DNA of 64,000 nucleotides from Nocardiopsis mwathae (GTDB lineage Bacteria > Actinomycetota > Actinomycetes > Streptosporangiales > Streptosporangiaceae), in contig NZ_JACHDS010000001.1 in NCBI RefSeq assembly GCF_014201195.1, positions 1,178,001-1,242,000 of the forward strand. Reading direction: 5' to 3'. Made by a program: the position numbers and the translations under genes. Each line of letters starts with the position of its first letter. The stretch's first letter is position 1. Shown piece after piece: positions 27,840 to 37,231 of this stretch. The notes beneath the pieces were generated by a model. It was given only the letters and a program-made list of their open reading frames with translations, did not search any database and was not told the origin of the DNA.

Positions 27840-30518
27840 CTAGCCGCGCGCCGCGGCCCGGCCGGCCTCCAGCCGGGCGACCGGTACTCGGAACGGCGAG
27901 CAGGACACGTAGTCCAACCCCAATCGGTGGAAGAAGTGCACGGACGCGGGGTCGCCGCCGTGCTCGCCGCACACGCCGATCTTCATGCCGGGACGTGCCG
28001 CGCGGCCCTCCTCCGTGGCGATCCGGACCAGGCGGCCCACGCCGTCGGTGTCCAGCGACTCGAACGGGGAGACGCCGAAGACGCCCTTCTCCAGGTAGGC
28101 GGAGAAGAACGACGCCTCCACGTCGTCCCGGGAGAAGCCCCACGTCGTCTGCGTGAGGTCGTTGGTGCCGAAGGAGAAGAACTCCGCGGACTGGGCGATC
28201 TGCCCGGCGGTCAGCGCGGCCCGGGGAAGCTCGATCATGGTGCCGATCGGGAAGTCCAGCTCGACGCCCTGCTCCGCGGCGACCTCGTGCACCACCCGGA
28301 GGGACTCCTCGCGGATGATCTCCAGCTCCTGCACGGTGCCGACGAGAGGGATCATGACCTCCGGCCGGGGGTCGCCGCCGGCCTTGATCCGCGCCGCGGC
28401 CGCCTGCGCGATCGCCCGGACCTGCATGGCGAACAGGCCGGGCACGACCAGGCCGAGGCGTACACCGCGCAGGCCCAGCATCGGGTTCTGCTCGTGCAGC
28501 CGCTGCACGGCCTGGAGCAGCCGCAGGTCGTTCTCATCCTGCTCGCCGCGGGCCTCGGCGAGGGCGACGCGGACCGACAGCTCGGTGAGGTCGGGCAGGA
28601 ACTCGTGCAGCGGCGGGTCGAGCAGCCGGACGGTCACCGGCAGGCCGTCCATCGCCTCGAAGATCCCGGCGAAGTCCTCGCGCTGCAGCGGCAGCAGCGC
28701 GGCAAGGGACTTCTCCTGCTCGTCCTCGGTTTCGGAGAGGATGAGCCGTTCGACGAGGAGGCGGCGGTCGCCGAGGAACATGTGCTCGGTGCGGCACAGC
28801 CCGATGCCCTGCGCGCCCATGCGGCGGGCGCGGGCGGCGTCCTCGGGGGTGTCGGCGTTGGCGCGCACGCCCAGTCGGCGGTCGGCGTCCACCTGCTCCA
28901 TGACCCGGTGCACCGCGCGTACCAGGTCGTCGGCCTCGGCGGAGTCGGGGCCGATCTCTCCGTCGAAGTAGCGGACGACGGGGGAGTCGACCACCGGGAC
29001 CTCGCCGAGGAAGACCTCGCCGGAGCCGCCGTCGATGGAGATGGTGTCGCCTTCCTCGACGACCTCGCCGCCCGGTGCGGTCATCCGCCGGTTCTTGACG
29101 TCGATGTCGAGCTCCTCGGCGCCGCAGACGCAGGTGGTGCCCATGCCGCGGGCGACCACGGCGGCGTGCGAGGTCTTGCCGCCGCGGCTGGTGAGGATGC
29201 CCTGGGCGTTGAGCATGCCTTCGAGGTCGTCGGGGTTGGTCTCGCGGCGGCACAGGATGACCTTCTCGCCGGCGCGCGCCCGTGCGACGGCGGTGGCGGA
29301 GTCGAAGACGGCCTTGCCGACGGCGGCGCCGGGGGAGGCGTTCATGCCCCGGCCGATGCGTCGGCGCTCGGCCGACTCGTCGAAGTGGGGGAACATCAGC
29401 TGGGCGAGCTGGTCGCCGTTGACCCGGGAGACGGCCTCGGCGCGGCTGATCATCCCCTGGTCGACGAGCTGGTCGGCGATACGGAACGCCGCGGCGGCGG
29501 TGCGCTTGCCCACCCGGGTCTGCAGCATCCACAGCTTCCCGCGCTCGATGGTGAACTCGATGTCGCACAGGTCCCGGTAGTGGTTTTCGAGCTTCTCCAT
29601 GATCGCCATGAGCTCGTCGTAGCTCGCCTTGTCGAGCTTCTCCAGCTCGCTGAGCGGCACGGTGTTGCGGATCCCGGCGACGACGTCCTCGCCCTGGGCG
29701 TTGGCGAGGTAGTCGCCGTAGACGCCCTGTTGCCCGGAGGCGGGGTCGCGGGTGAAGGCGACGCCGGTTCCGGAGTCCATGCCGAGGTTGCCGAAGACCA
29801 TGGAGCAGATGTTGACGGCGGTGCCGAGGTCGACGGGGATGCGCTCCTGGCGGCGGTAGAGGACGGCGCGGGGGGCGTTCCAGGAGTCGAACACGGCGGC
29901 GATGGCGAGGTCCATCTGCTCGCGGGGGTCGGTCGGGAAGGGGCGCCCGGCCTGCGCGGCGACGATGCCCTTGAAGGCGGCGACGAGGCTGCGGATGTCG
30001 TCGGCGTCGAGGTGGAGGTCGTCGGTGACGCCCTTGGCGCGCTTGGCGTCCTCGATGGCTTCCTCGAAGAGGTCGCCGTCGATGCCCAGCACGGTCTTTC
30101 CGAACATCTGGATGAGGCGGCGGTAGGAGTCCCAGGCGAAGCGCTCGTCCCCCGCCTGGGCTGCGAGCCCTTGGACGGACGTGTCGTTGAGGCCGATGTT
30201 GAGGACGGTCTCCATCATGCCCGGCATGGAGAACTTCGCGCCGGAGCGCACACTGACCAGGAGCGGATCGTCGGGTTGGCCGAGTCTCTTGCCCATCGCG
30301 GCTTCGAGCGCGGCGAGCTTCGCGTCGATTTCGGCGTCGAGTCCATCAGGGTTGCGGCTGTGTTCGAGGTAGTGCCGGCAGGCCTCGGTGGTGATGGTGA
30401 ACCCGGGCGGAACCGGCAGGCCGAGGTTGGTCATCTCGGCGAGGTTCGCACCCTTCCCTCCGAGAAGGTCCTTGAGGTCCTTGTTGCCCTCTGTGAACTC
30501 GTAGACGTACTTGGGCAC
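27840..30518 (-). CDS. ppdK: Pyruvate, phosphate dikinase
   Basis: Reversibly forms PEP, AMP and PPi from pyruvate, ATP and Pi (EC 2.7.9.1). The 892-residue protein begins with the ATP-binding segment DLLGGKGANLAEMTNLGLPVPPGFTIT. It has the swivelling phosphohistidine domain GILTSRGGKTSHAAVVARGMG near residue 450 and the C-terminal PEP/pyruvate TIM barrel, with SFGTNDLTQTTWG and catalytic cysteine in GVCGEHGGDP. The length is normal. Linked roles are gluconeogenesis or PPi-dependent glycolysis. It is monocistronic, and a 424-base divergent gap separates it from the TrhA-like gene. Confidence 0.96.
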   Translation of the reverse strand: MPKYVYEFTEGNKDLKDLLGGKGANLAEMTNLGLPVPPGFTITTEACRHYLEHSRNPDGLDAEIDAKLAALEAAMGKRLGQPDDPLLVSVRSGAKFSMPGMMETVLNIGLNDTSVQGLAAQAGDERFAWDSYRRLIQMFGKTVLGIDGDLFEEAIEDAKRAKGVTDDLHLDADDIRSLVAAFKGIVAAQAGRPFPTDPREQMDLAIAAVFDSWNAPRAVLYRRQERIPVDLGTAVNICSMVFGNLGMDSGTGVAFTRDPASGQQGVYGDYLANAQGEDVVAGIRNTVPLSELEKLDKASYDELMAIMEKLENHYRDLCDIEFTIERGKLWMLQTRVGKRTAAAAFRIADQLVDQGMISRAEAVSRVNGDQLAQLMFPHFDESAERRRIGRGMNASPGAAVGKAVFDSATAVARARAGEKVILCRRETNPDDLEGMLNAQGILTSRGGKTSHAAVVARGMGTTCVCGAEELDIDVKNRRMTAPGGEVVEEGDTISIDGGSGEVFLGEVPVVDSPVVRYFDGEIGPDSAEADDLVRAVHRVMEQVDADRRLGVRANADTPEDAARARRMGAQGIGLCRTEHMFLGDRRLLVERLILSETEDEQEKSLAALLPLQREDFAGIFEAMDGLPVTVRLLDPPLHEFLPDLTELSVRVALAEARGEQDENDLRLLQAVQRLHEQNPMLGLRGVRLGLVVPGLFAMQVRAIAQAAAARIKAGGDPRPEVMIPLVGTVQELEIIREESLRVVHEVAAEQGVELDFPIGTMIELPRAALTAGQIAQSAEFFSFGTNDLTQTTWGFSRDDVEASFFSAYLEKGVFGVSPFESLDTDGVGRLVRIATEEGRAARPGMKIGVCGEHGGDPASVHFFHRLGLDYVSCSPFRVPVARLEAGRAAARG

Positions 30519-30942
30519 GGGATGCTCCTTCTCTTCGGTCGCTCGACCTCGAATTGCGGGGACTGTACCCAGGCCTCCGCCGACTTTTCTTCCACTACGT
30601 CCATGTATCGGTGTTTACCCAGTTCATGGCCGTACGACCGGTGTAGACCAATGGTCCAGGAACGGCGCACGGATGGCCTGGGTCACAGTGGTGTCAAAGG
30701 GGTCGACCCGTGTGGTGATAGGCCAGGTCAGATGCGCTTGAATGCACCGTAGCAGTCCAGCGGTGTGAAACTTTGATCCAATCCGTCAAAACCGACCGAT
30801 CCCGGCTGTGCTGAGCGACACATCTTGACCGACGAGTAACCTACGGTCGCGTAGGTAGGGTGAAGGCGGAGAAACCCGGCGCCGCCCCGGCGCGCCCCCT
30901 AGGTCGGCCTTCCCCGAGGCCTGACACGACGGAGAAGAGCAG
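30519..30942. other. Divergent intergenic region ppdK / trhA-like
   Basis: 424 bases without a gene. It holds TTGACC at 30825-30830 and the palindromic element at 30839-30856, both serving the plus-strand gene. I see no clear ppdK promoter. Confidence 0.5.
30839..30856. promoter_or_regulatory. Perfect palindrome ACCTACG-N4-CGTAGGT upstream of TrhA-like gene
   Basis: A 7-bp inverted repeat with spacer GTCG begins nine bases after a TTGACC -35, so it covers the promoter spacer and -10 region. A related site precedes the SGNH hydrolase at 15501. The size and symmetry suggest a TetR-type repressor. Confidence 0.55.
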
Positions 30943-31647
30943 ATGGCCGCAGAGCAGTCCGGCGGTGCGGCGGCGCACCGCAGCGCCCGCGCCGACGCAG
31001 CCCCGCTGACCGGCCTCAAACCCCGGTTGCGCGGCTGGCTGCACCTCGGCACCGCCCCGGTGGCGGCGCTGGCCGGACTGGTCCTCGTCGCCCTCGCCCC
31101 CACACTGCCGGGCCGCCTCTCCGCCGCCGTCTACGCGGCCAGTTCCATGCTGCTGTTCAGCACGTCGGCCGTGTACCACGTGGGCCGGTGGTCCCAGCGC
31201 GGGGTCGCGGTGCTGCGCCGGATGGACCACGCCAACATCTACCTGATCATCGCCGGGACCTACACGCCGTTCGTCGTGCTCGTCCTCGACGGCACACTGC
31301 GCACCGCCATGCTCGCGCTCATCTGGTGCGGGGCGGTCGCCGGTGTCCTGTTCAAGGTGTTCAAGCCCGACGCCCCGCGCTGGCTGTCCACCGGCCTCTA
31401 CCTGGCCATCGGCTGGGTGGCGGTGCTCTTCTTCCCCCAGCTCATCGGCGGTACCCACCCCGCCACCTGGATCCTGATCATCGTCGGCGGCCTGCTCTAC
31501 AGCGTCGGCGCCGTCGTCTACGCCCTCAAGCGGCCGAACCCCGCGCCGCGCTGGTTCGGCTTCCACGAGGTCTTCCACTCGTTCACGATCGCCGCCTACA
31601 TCTGCCATTACATCGCGGTCTCCTTCGTCGTCTACACCGCGGCCTGA
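30943..31647 (+). CDS. trhA: TrhA/hemolysin III family membrane protein (PAQR-like)
   Basis: Seven-helix membrane protein of the bacterial hemolysin III/PAQR group, implicated in membrane lipid homeostasis. The cytolysin name is historical. The 234-residue sequence has the putative metal-ligand motifs SSMLLFSTSAVYHVGRW, MDHANIYLIIAGTYTPF and HEVFHSFTIAAYICHY. The helices are spaced as in the family, with a short hydrophilic N-terminus of about 30 residues. The ATG at 30943 is preceded by GGAGAAGAG. The upstream palindrome suggests control by a dedicated repressor. Confidence 0.9.
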   Translation: MAAEQSGGAAAHRSARADAAPLTGLKPRLRGWLHLGTAPVAALAGLVLVALAPTLPGRLSAAVYAASSMLLFSTSAVYHVGRWSQRGVAVLRRMDHANIYLIIAGTYTPFVVLVLDGTLRTAMLALIWCGAVAGVLFKVFKPDAPRWLSTGLYLAIGWVAVLFFPQLIGGTHPATWILIIVGGLLYSVGAVVYALKRPNPAPRWFGFHEVFHSFTIAAYICHYIAVSFVVYTAA

Positions 31648-31957
31648 GCCGTGCGGGGCGGGAGTGGCGGCGGGTGGCCGCCGGCCCCGCGATGATCCTC
31701 CGTCCCCGGTGACCGGTTCCGGCCCGGGCATCACGATCCGCTTACGCGATCGGACAGCAGGGCGGAAACGGGGCGATCCGTGCGGGGCGCTGTCGGTAGG
31801 TTGAGAACCGGTTCTCCCGCCCGCCTTTCGGAGCGGGGGATTCGGATGAGGCGGCCGGAGTCCACAATCCCCCCGGGTCCGGTCGCCTCTTCCGTGCCTC
31901 TTCCAGGCCGCTGCCATTTCCATGCCGTCTCCCGCCGGCCGCCGCACCGCGGGGCGC
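31648..31957. other. Intergenic region between trhA-like gene and sugar ABC operon
   Basis: 310 bases between convergent genes with no supported gene. It contains the perfect 14-bp palindrome GAGAACCGGTTCTC at 31803-31816, whose position at the 3' ends of both genes makes an operator role doubtful. Confidence 0.45.
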
Positions 31958-32800
31958 TCACCCCTTCATCGCGCCACCGAGGCCGAACCGGCCGCTCAGC
32001 GCCCGCGACACCGCCAGGTACAGGGCCACCACCGGAAGCGTGTACAGCAGCGAGTAGGCAGCCAGCTCTCCGTAGCGCACCCCGCCGTACTGGTCGAAGA
32101 ACGCGTAGATCTTCACCGCCGCCGGAAGCCGGTCGGCGCTGTTCAGCAGGATGAACGGGACGAAGAAGTTCCCCCAGGTCAGCACCAGGGTGAAAATGCC
32201 CACCACGGCCATCCCCGGCACCGCGAGCGGCAGCACCAGCAGCCGCAGTGACTGCCACACCGACGCCCCGTCGACCCAGGCCGCCTCCTCCAGCTCGATC
32301 GGAATGCCGTCCAGGACGTTCTTCGAGATCCAGATCCCGTACGGCAGGCTGGCGGTGGCCAGGAACAGCGACGTGGACAGCCGTGAGTCCAACAGCCCGG
32401 CCTGTGCGAACAGGCCGTAGACCGGCACCATGATCGCGGTGATCGGCAGCCCGGTCGCGAACAGCACCACGTACATCACCGGCCGCTTGAACCGCAGTGT
32501 GTAGCGCGACAGCGGGTAGGCGGCCAGCAGCGAGGCCGCCACCGTGACCAGCGCCGCACCTCCGCAGATCAGCACACTGTTGGCCACCGGGACCAGAACC
32601 GTCTCGGGCGTCAGCACCGCGGAGAAGTGATCCAGGGTGAGCGACGCCGGAGGCGCGGCGCGCAGCGACGGCTCGGCGTCGAACGCCGCGACCACCATCC
32701 AGACCAGCGGCAGCAGGAACACCGCCGCCAGCACCGCCAGCACCCCGTGCACCAGCACCGACCCCGCCGCGCGCGAGGGCGAGGCGACCGAGCGTCTCAC
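31958..32800 (-). CDS. Sugar ABC transporter permease (MalG type)
   Basis: Inner-membrane subunit of a CUT1-family carbohydrate importer. The 280-residue protein has six predicted helices. The MalG-type EAA loop (IELEEAAWVDGASVWQSLRL, then LPLAVPG) contacts the ATPase, and the C-terminus is a characteristic GGAMKG. The ATG overlaps the MalF-type gene stop as ATGA. Substrate is unknown. With the upstream permease and binding protein it makes a three-gene operon without an ATPase, as is usual in actinobacteria that use a shared MsiK-type ATPase. Confidence 0.92.
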   Translation of the reverse strand: MRRSVASPSRAAGSVLVHGVLAVLAAVFLLPLVWMVVAAFDAEPSLRAAPPASLTLDHFSAVLTPETVLVPVANSVLICGGAALVTVAASLLAAYPLSRYTLRFKRPVMYVVLFATGLPITAIMVPVYGLFAQAGLLDSRLSTSLFLATASLPYGIWISKNVLDGIPIELEEAAWVDGASVWQSLRLLVLPLAVPGMAVVGIFTLVLTWGNFFVPFILLNSADRLPAAVKIYAFFDQYGGVRYGELAAYSLLYTLPVVALYLAVSRALSGRFGLGGAMKG

Positions 32801-33780
32801 CGCACCTCCTCCGGCCGCAGCGCCCGCACGTACAGCGCGGAGAGCGACCCGGCGATCACCAGCAGCGCCAGTGCCACCGTGGTGCCGTACCCCAACTCGC
32901 CGAACCGCAGGGCCTCCCGGTACATCAGCAGCGGAAGCGTCATACTGCGATCACCCGGGCCTCCGGCCGTCATCACGTAGATGAGCGTGAACACCTGCAC
33001 CGTCTGCAGCGTCACCAGCAGCAGCGTGGTGGCCACGGTCCGCCGCAGCAGCGGCAGCACCACGTGCCACACCACCTGCACCGGCCCGGCGCCGTCCGCC
33101 CGCGCCGCCTCCTTCAGATCGGTGGGGATTTCGGCCAGCCCGGCGGAGTAGGACATCATCGAGAACGCGGTGCCCTTCCAGACGTTGGCCAGGACCACCG
33201 CCAGCAGAGGCGCCGTGTACAGCCAGTTCTGCGTCGGCGCCCCCACCGCCTCAAGCAGGCCGTTGAGCGTGCCCTCCCGCTCCAGGAACGCCACCCACAC
33301 GAACCCCGCGACGACCTCGGGGACGACCCAGGCCCCGACCACCACCCCGCCCACCGCCATCCGTACGGCGGCGCCGCGGTTCTGCATGAGCAGCGCCAGC
33401 ACCAGCCCGAGCACGGTCTGGCCGACGACCCCCGAGGCGACCAGGAAGACCACCGTCAGCAGGGCCGAGTTGAAGAACGCGGGGTCGGCGAGCAGCCGCT
33501 GGAAGTTGGCCGTGCCGACGAACTCGGTGTGCGCCGCGGCCGACCCGGTCAGCGCCGCGTTCGTGAGGGACGCCCACACCGTCCACAGGATCGGGCCGGC
33601 GAAGAAGGACAGCAGGAGGAGCAGCGCGGGTACGAGGGGTAACAGGCGGCGCGCGGCCGCGCGCCGCGCACCCCGGCGCCGCCCGGCCCCGCCACCCGGC
33701 GGCGCCCGCCTCCCCGTCCTGTACGGCGGCTCGGTGAGAGTCGCCGCCGGTACCGTTCCCCCCGGTGCCGCCTCACCCAC
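32797..33780 (-). CDS. Sugar ABC transporter permease (MalF type)
   Basis: Partner permease of the CUT1 importer. The chosen GTG start at 33780 overlaps the binding-protein stop by eight bases and gives 327 residues. These comprise an Arg/Pro-rich N-terminal tail of about 45 residues, six helices starting at LLPLVPALLLLLSFFAGPIL, and the EAA loop TDLKEAARADGAGPVQVVWHV followed by VLPLLR. An ATG at 33858 in the same frame would overlap the upstream gene by 86 bases and is less likely. No strong ribosome-binding site precedes the GTG, so translation is probably coupled. Confidence 0.88.
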   Translation of the reverse strand: MGEAAPGGTVPAATLTEPPYRTGRRAPPGGGAGRRRGARRAAARRLLPLVPALLLLLSFFAGPILWTVWASLTNAALTGSAAAHTEFVGTANFQRLLADPAFFNSALLTVVFLVASGVVGQTVLGLVLALLMQNRGAAVRMAVGGVVVGAWVVPEVVAGFVWVAFLEREGTLNGLLEAVGAPTQNWLYTAPLLAVVLANVWKGTAFSMMSYSAGLAEIPTDLKEAARADGAGPVQVVWHVVLPLLRRTVATTLLLVTLQTVQVFTLIYVMTAGGPGDRSMTLPLLMYREALRFGELGYGTTVALALLVIAGSLSALYVRALRPEEVR

Positions 33781-35152
33781 CGGAGGTGATGTTGTCGGAA
33801 CCGACGAGGTGTTCGACCCGGTCGTCGTACGCGCGTGCCGCCTGCCCGGGGGTGGCATCGCCCAGCATGACCGCCTCCATGGCCTCCTGGATCGCCAGCG
33901 AGATCCGCGGGTACTCGCTGTAGGCGGGACGGAAGTGGGTGACCTCCACCAGCGCCGCCGCCTCCTCGGCGATGGGGTTGACCTGCAGGTACTCCGCGGA
34001 TTCCGCGACGTCGACGCGGACCGGGATCTGGGCCCCCTCGATCGCGAACTGCGTCGCGTTCTCCTTGCTCAGGGTGTGCTTCATGACCTCCCAGGCGAGG
34101 TCGGGGTTGACGCTCTTGGAGCCCAGCGCCAGCGTCCATCCGCCGGACATGCTGGTGGTGCCCGGAGCCTGGCCGTGCTGGGTGGGCATGGGGGCGAACC
34201 CCATGGTCCGGGGCCACTCAGGCCACGGCTTACCCGCCGTCGCGATCCAGCTCTGGGTGATCCAGGACCCGTCGAGGCTGATCGCGATCTCCCCGGCGGG
34301 GATCCGCTCCTCGTTGTTGATCGTGCCGACGTTCGCGTTGAGCGCGTCCTGGGGGTCCAGGGCCAGGCCCTCGGAGTAGATGGTGTCGATGAACCGCAGG
34401 GAGTCCGCGAACCCCGCGGAGCCGACCACCCACCTGCGCGACTCCTCGTCGAAGAGCCCGTCGCCGGTGCCGCTCAGCAGCATCTGGAAGCCCTGCATGG
34501 ACGCGGCCTCGCCCATGGGCGTTCCGGAGTAGACGTTGAGCGGGGTGACGTCGTCGCCGATCTCGCGCTTGAGCTCCCGGGCGGTGCCCAACACCTCGTC
34601 CCAGGATTCCGGCTCCCAGGGCAGCTCGATTCCGGCCTGCTCGAACAGCCGGGTGTTGTACCAGAGCCCGCGCGTGTCGGTCCCGACCATGACCCCGTAG
34701 CGCTTGCCGTCAAGGGCGATCACCGCCGCGTCGGCCTGCTCCTGGTAGTACTTCGCCTCATCCCACTCCTCCCAGTAGTGGTCGATCGGGGCCAGGTACC
34801 CGGCGTCGACGTTCTGGTTGATGGTGAAGCTGTCCTCGTAGATGATGTCCGGGGCCTCGTCGTCCGACTGGTTCATCAGGTTGACCTGCGCCTGGTAGTC
34901 CTCGGGCGGGGCCTCGATCGGCCGCAGCTCGACGGTGACGCCCCGGTTCTCCGCCTCGAACTCCTCCTTGACCTTGCGCATCAGGGTGTCGGCCGCGCGG
35001 AAGGTGCCGTAGTGGGAGTAGACGACGGTGACCGTGTCGGGGTCGTGACCGGGCCGCAGGCTGCACCCCGTCGCGGTCGGCCCCAGCAGGGCCGCGGCCG
35101 CGGCGACGGCGGCGACGCGGAGCGGCGCCCGGGTCATCGGCCATCTGTTCAT
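33773..35152 (-). CDS. Sugar ABC transporter substrate-binding lipoprotein
   Basis: Extracellular solute-binding protein (family 1) that captures an unidentified carbohydrate. The 459-residue protein starts MNRWPMTRAPLR. A signal peptide ends in a lipobox-like LLGPTATGC, with the lipidated cysteine near residue 30. Typical SBP features follow, such as VTVVYSHYGTF, PDIIYEDSFTINQ, YGVMVGTDTRGLWYNTRLFEQAG and GEIAISLDGSW. The 5'-proximal position makes it the lead gene of SBP-MalF-MalG. No LacI-type regulator lies next to it in the window. Confidence 0.9.
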   Translation of the reverse strand: MNRWPMTRAPLRVAAVAAAAALLGPTATGCSLRPGHDPDTVTVVYSHYGTFRAADTLMRKVKEEFEAENRGVTVELRPIEAPPEDYQAQVNLMNQSDDEAPDIIYEDSFTINQNVDAGYLAPIDHYWEEWDEAKYYQEQADAAVIALDGKRYGVMVGTDTRGLWYNTRLFEQAGIELPWEPESWDEVLGTARELKREIGDDVTPLNVYSGTPMGEAASMQGFQMLLSGTGDGLFDEESRRWVVGSAGFADSLRFIDTIYSEGLALDPQDALNANVGTINNEERIPAGEIAISLDGSWITQSWIATAGKPWPEWPRTMGFAPMPTQHGQAPGTTSMSGGWTLALGSKSVNPDLAWEVMKHTLSKENATQFAIEGAQIPVRVDVAESAEYLQVNPIAEEAAALVEVTHFRPAYSEYPRISLAIQEAMEAVMLGDATPGQAARAYDDRVEHLVGSDNITSGG

Positions 35153-35288
35153 CTCATCGGCTCTCCATCGGACATGGGAGTGATGCTCACCACCTGACTC
35201 TCGCATGCGGGCCGTCCGTAATCCACTTTCCCGCACAGGTGAGAGAAGCACGGTGAAACTGGGGGCGGGGGGACATACGCTCTAGTCT

Positions 35289-37172
35289 GTGGCCGGCCGA
35301 ATCAGAGACGAAGACATCGCGCTCGTGCGCGAGCGCTCCCCCATCGCCGACGTCATCGGCGAGTACCTTCAGCTCCGCAACGCCGGAGGCGGCTCGCTGA
35401 AGGGCCTGTGCCCCTTCCACGACGAGAAGTCGCCCTCCTTCAACGTCACGCCCGCCCGCGGCCTCTACCACTGCTTCGGCTGCGGCGAGGGCGGCGACGT
35501 CATCCGCTTCATCCAGGAGATCGAACAGCTCAGCTTCGTCGACGCCGTCGAGCACCTCGCCCAGCAGGCCGGGGTCCAGCTGCGCTACGAGCACGGCGGC
35601 AGGTCCGCTCGGGCCGATCAGGGCCAGCGGCAGCGGCTCATCGAGGCGCACCGGGAGGCCGCGGCGTTCTACGTCGAGCAGCTGCTGAGCCCGGGGGCGC
35701 AGGAGGGGCGACGGTTCCTGAGCGAGCGCGGGTTCACCCGCGCCGACGCCGAGAAGTTCGGCATCGGATTCGCCCCGCCCGGCTGGGAGACCCTCACCAC
35801 CCACCTGCGCAAGAAGGGGTTCTCCGACCGGGAGATCATCACCGCCGGACTGGCCAGCCAGGGGCGGCGCGGCGCCTACGACAAGTTCCGCAACCGGCTC
35901 GTGTGGCCGGTCCGCGAGGTCACCGGCGATGTCGTCGGCTTCGGCGCGCGCAAGCTCGACCCCGAGGACGACGGCCCCAAGTACCTCAATACCCCCGAGA
36001 CCCCGATCTTCAAGAAGGGACACCTCCTCTACGGGCTCGACCTCGCCAAGCGGGAGATCGCCCGGCAGCGCCAGGCCGTCATCGTCGAGGGTTACACCGA
36101 CGTCATGGCCTGCCACCTCGCCGGGGTCCCCACCGCCGTGGCCACGTGCGGCACCTCCTTCGGCGAGGAGCACGCCAAGATCCTGCGGCGGATGCTGCTC
36201 GGCCGCTCCAACCAGGGCGGCGAGGTGATCTTCACCTTCGACGGCGACGCCGCGGGGCAGAAGGCGGCGCTGCGCGCCTTCGACGAGAGCCACGGTTTCA
36301 GCTCCGACAGCTTCGTTGCCGTCCAATCCGACGGGCTGGACCCCTGCGACCTGCGTATCCAGCGGGGGGACGGGGCACTGCGCGACCTGGTCGCCGGCCG
36401 CAAACCCCTCGTCGAGTTCGTCATCCGCAGCCGCATCGTGGAGCACAACCTCGACACCAACGAGGGCCGCCTCGCCGCCATCGACGCCGCGGCGCCCATC
36501 ATCGCCACCATCCGCGACGCCGGGCTCCGCAAGGAGTACGCCAAGGACCTGGACAAGTGGACCGGGTTCATGGACGAGCGCCAGGTGCTGCGCCGGGTCG
36601 CCCAGCACATGGGCCGCCCCGAGGGCGAACGCCGCCCGGGTCGCGGCCGCCCCGCCCCTGCGCCCCCGCCCGGTGCGGCCGAGACCGCCCCCTACGACCT
36701 GCGCGACCCCTCGCTGCAGCGCGAGCGCCAGGCGCTGAAGATCGCGGTGCAGTACCCGGCCCTGGCCGCGGAGTTCGACACGCTGGACGCGGAGACGTTC
36801 ACGGTGCCCCAGCACCGCGCCATGGCGGAGCTCATCCGGGGCAACGGGGGAGTGGCCGCGGTGGGCGACCCCGCACAGTGGGCCACGCGGCTGCGCGACT
36901 CCGCGCCCAACGAGGCGCAGCGCACCTTCGTCACCCAGCTGGCGGTGGAACCGATCGAGGTCTATGGAGAACTCGACGAACATTACGCCAAGGAAATCCT
37001 CGGCACGATCAGGATTCATTCCATCAATCGCCAGGTGGCAAACCTGAAGTCGCGGCTCGGACGGCTGGACCCGACTGCCGATGCCGAGGAATACCAACGC
37101 GTTTTCACCGAACTCATGGGCGTTGAGCAGCAGAGACGCTTGATACGCGAGCGGGGTTCCGGGGCCACGTAG
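35289..37172 (+). CDS. dnaG: DNA primase
   Basis: Synthesises RNA primers for lagging-strand replication. The 627-residue protein has the CHC2 zinc domain (GLCPFHDEKSPSF, LYHCFGCGEGGD). The catalytic core follows with RNRLVWPVREVTGDVVGFGAR and the TOPRIM segment VIVEGYTDVMACHLAG and FTFDGDAAGQKAALRA. A Pro-rich linker (about 440-470) precedes the C-terminal DnaB-interacting domain. The GTG start lies seven bases after a TACGCT -10-like hexamer, and no ribosome-binding site is seen, so the mRNA may be leaderless. The next gene is a sigma-70 factor, a partial echo of the dnaG-rpoD macromolecular operon. Confidence 0.96.
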   Translation: MAGRIRDEDIALVRERSPIADVIGEYLQLRNAGGGSLKGLCPFHDEKSPSFNVTPARGLYHCFGCGEGGDVIRFIQEIEQLSFVDAVEHLAQQAGVQLRYEHGGRSARADQGQRQRLIEAHREAAAFYVEQLLSPGAQEGRRFLSERGFTRADAEKFGIGFAPPGWETLTTHLRKKGFSDREIITAGLASQGRRGAYDKFRNRLVWPVREVTGDVVGFGARKLDPEDDGPKYLNTPETPIFKKGHLLYGLDLAKREIARQRQAVIVEGYTDVMACHLAGVPTAVATCGTSFGEEHAKILRRMLLGRSNQGGEVIFTFDGDAAGQKAALRAFDESHGFSSDSFVAVQSDGLDPCDLRIQRGDGALRDLVAGRKPLVEFVIRSRIVEHNLDTNEGRLAAIDAAAPIIATIRDAGLRKEYAKDLDKWTGFMDERQVLRRVAQHMGRPEGERRPGRGRPAPAPPPGAAETAPYDLRDPSLQRERQALKIAVQYPALAAEFDTLDAETFTVPQHRAMAELIRGNGGVAAVGDPAQWATRLRDSAPNEAQRTFVTQLAVEPIEVYGELDEHYAKEILGTIRIHSINRQVANLKSRLGRLDPTADAEEYQRVFTELMGVEQQRRLIRERGSGAT

Positions 37173-37231
37173 CAGCGTGGTGACAAAAATAGTTCTCTCT
37201 ATGCCGGGGCGGAACCGGGCACACTGTAAGC

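Noticed and set aside
27495-30752. A 1085-codon frame antisense to ppdK
   Set aside because: PPDK is unambiguous on the minus strand, and the opposite frame has no family features.
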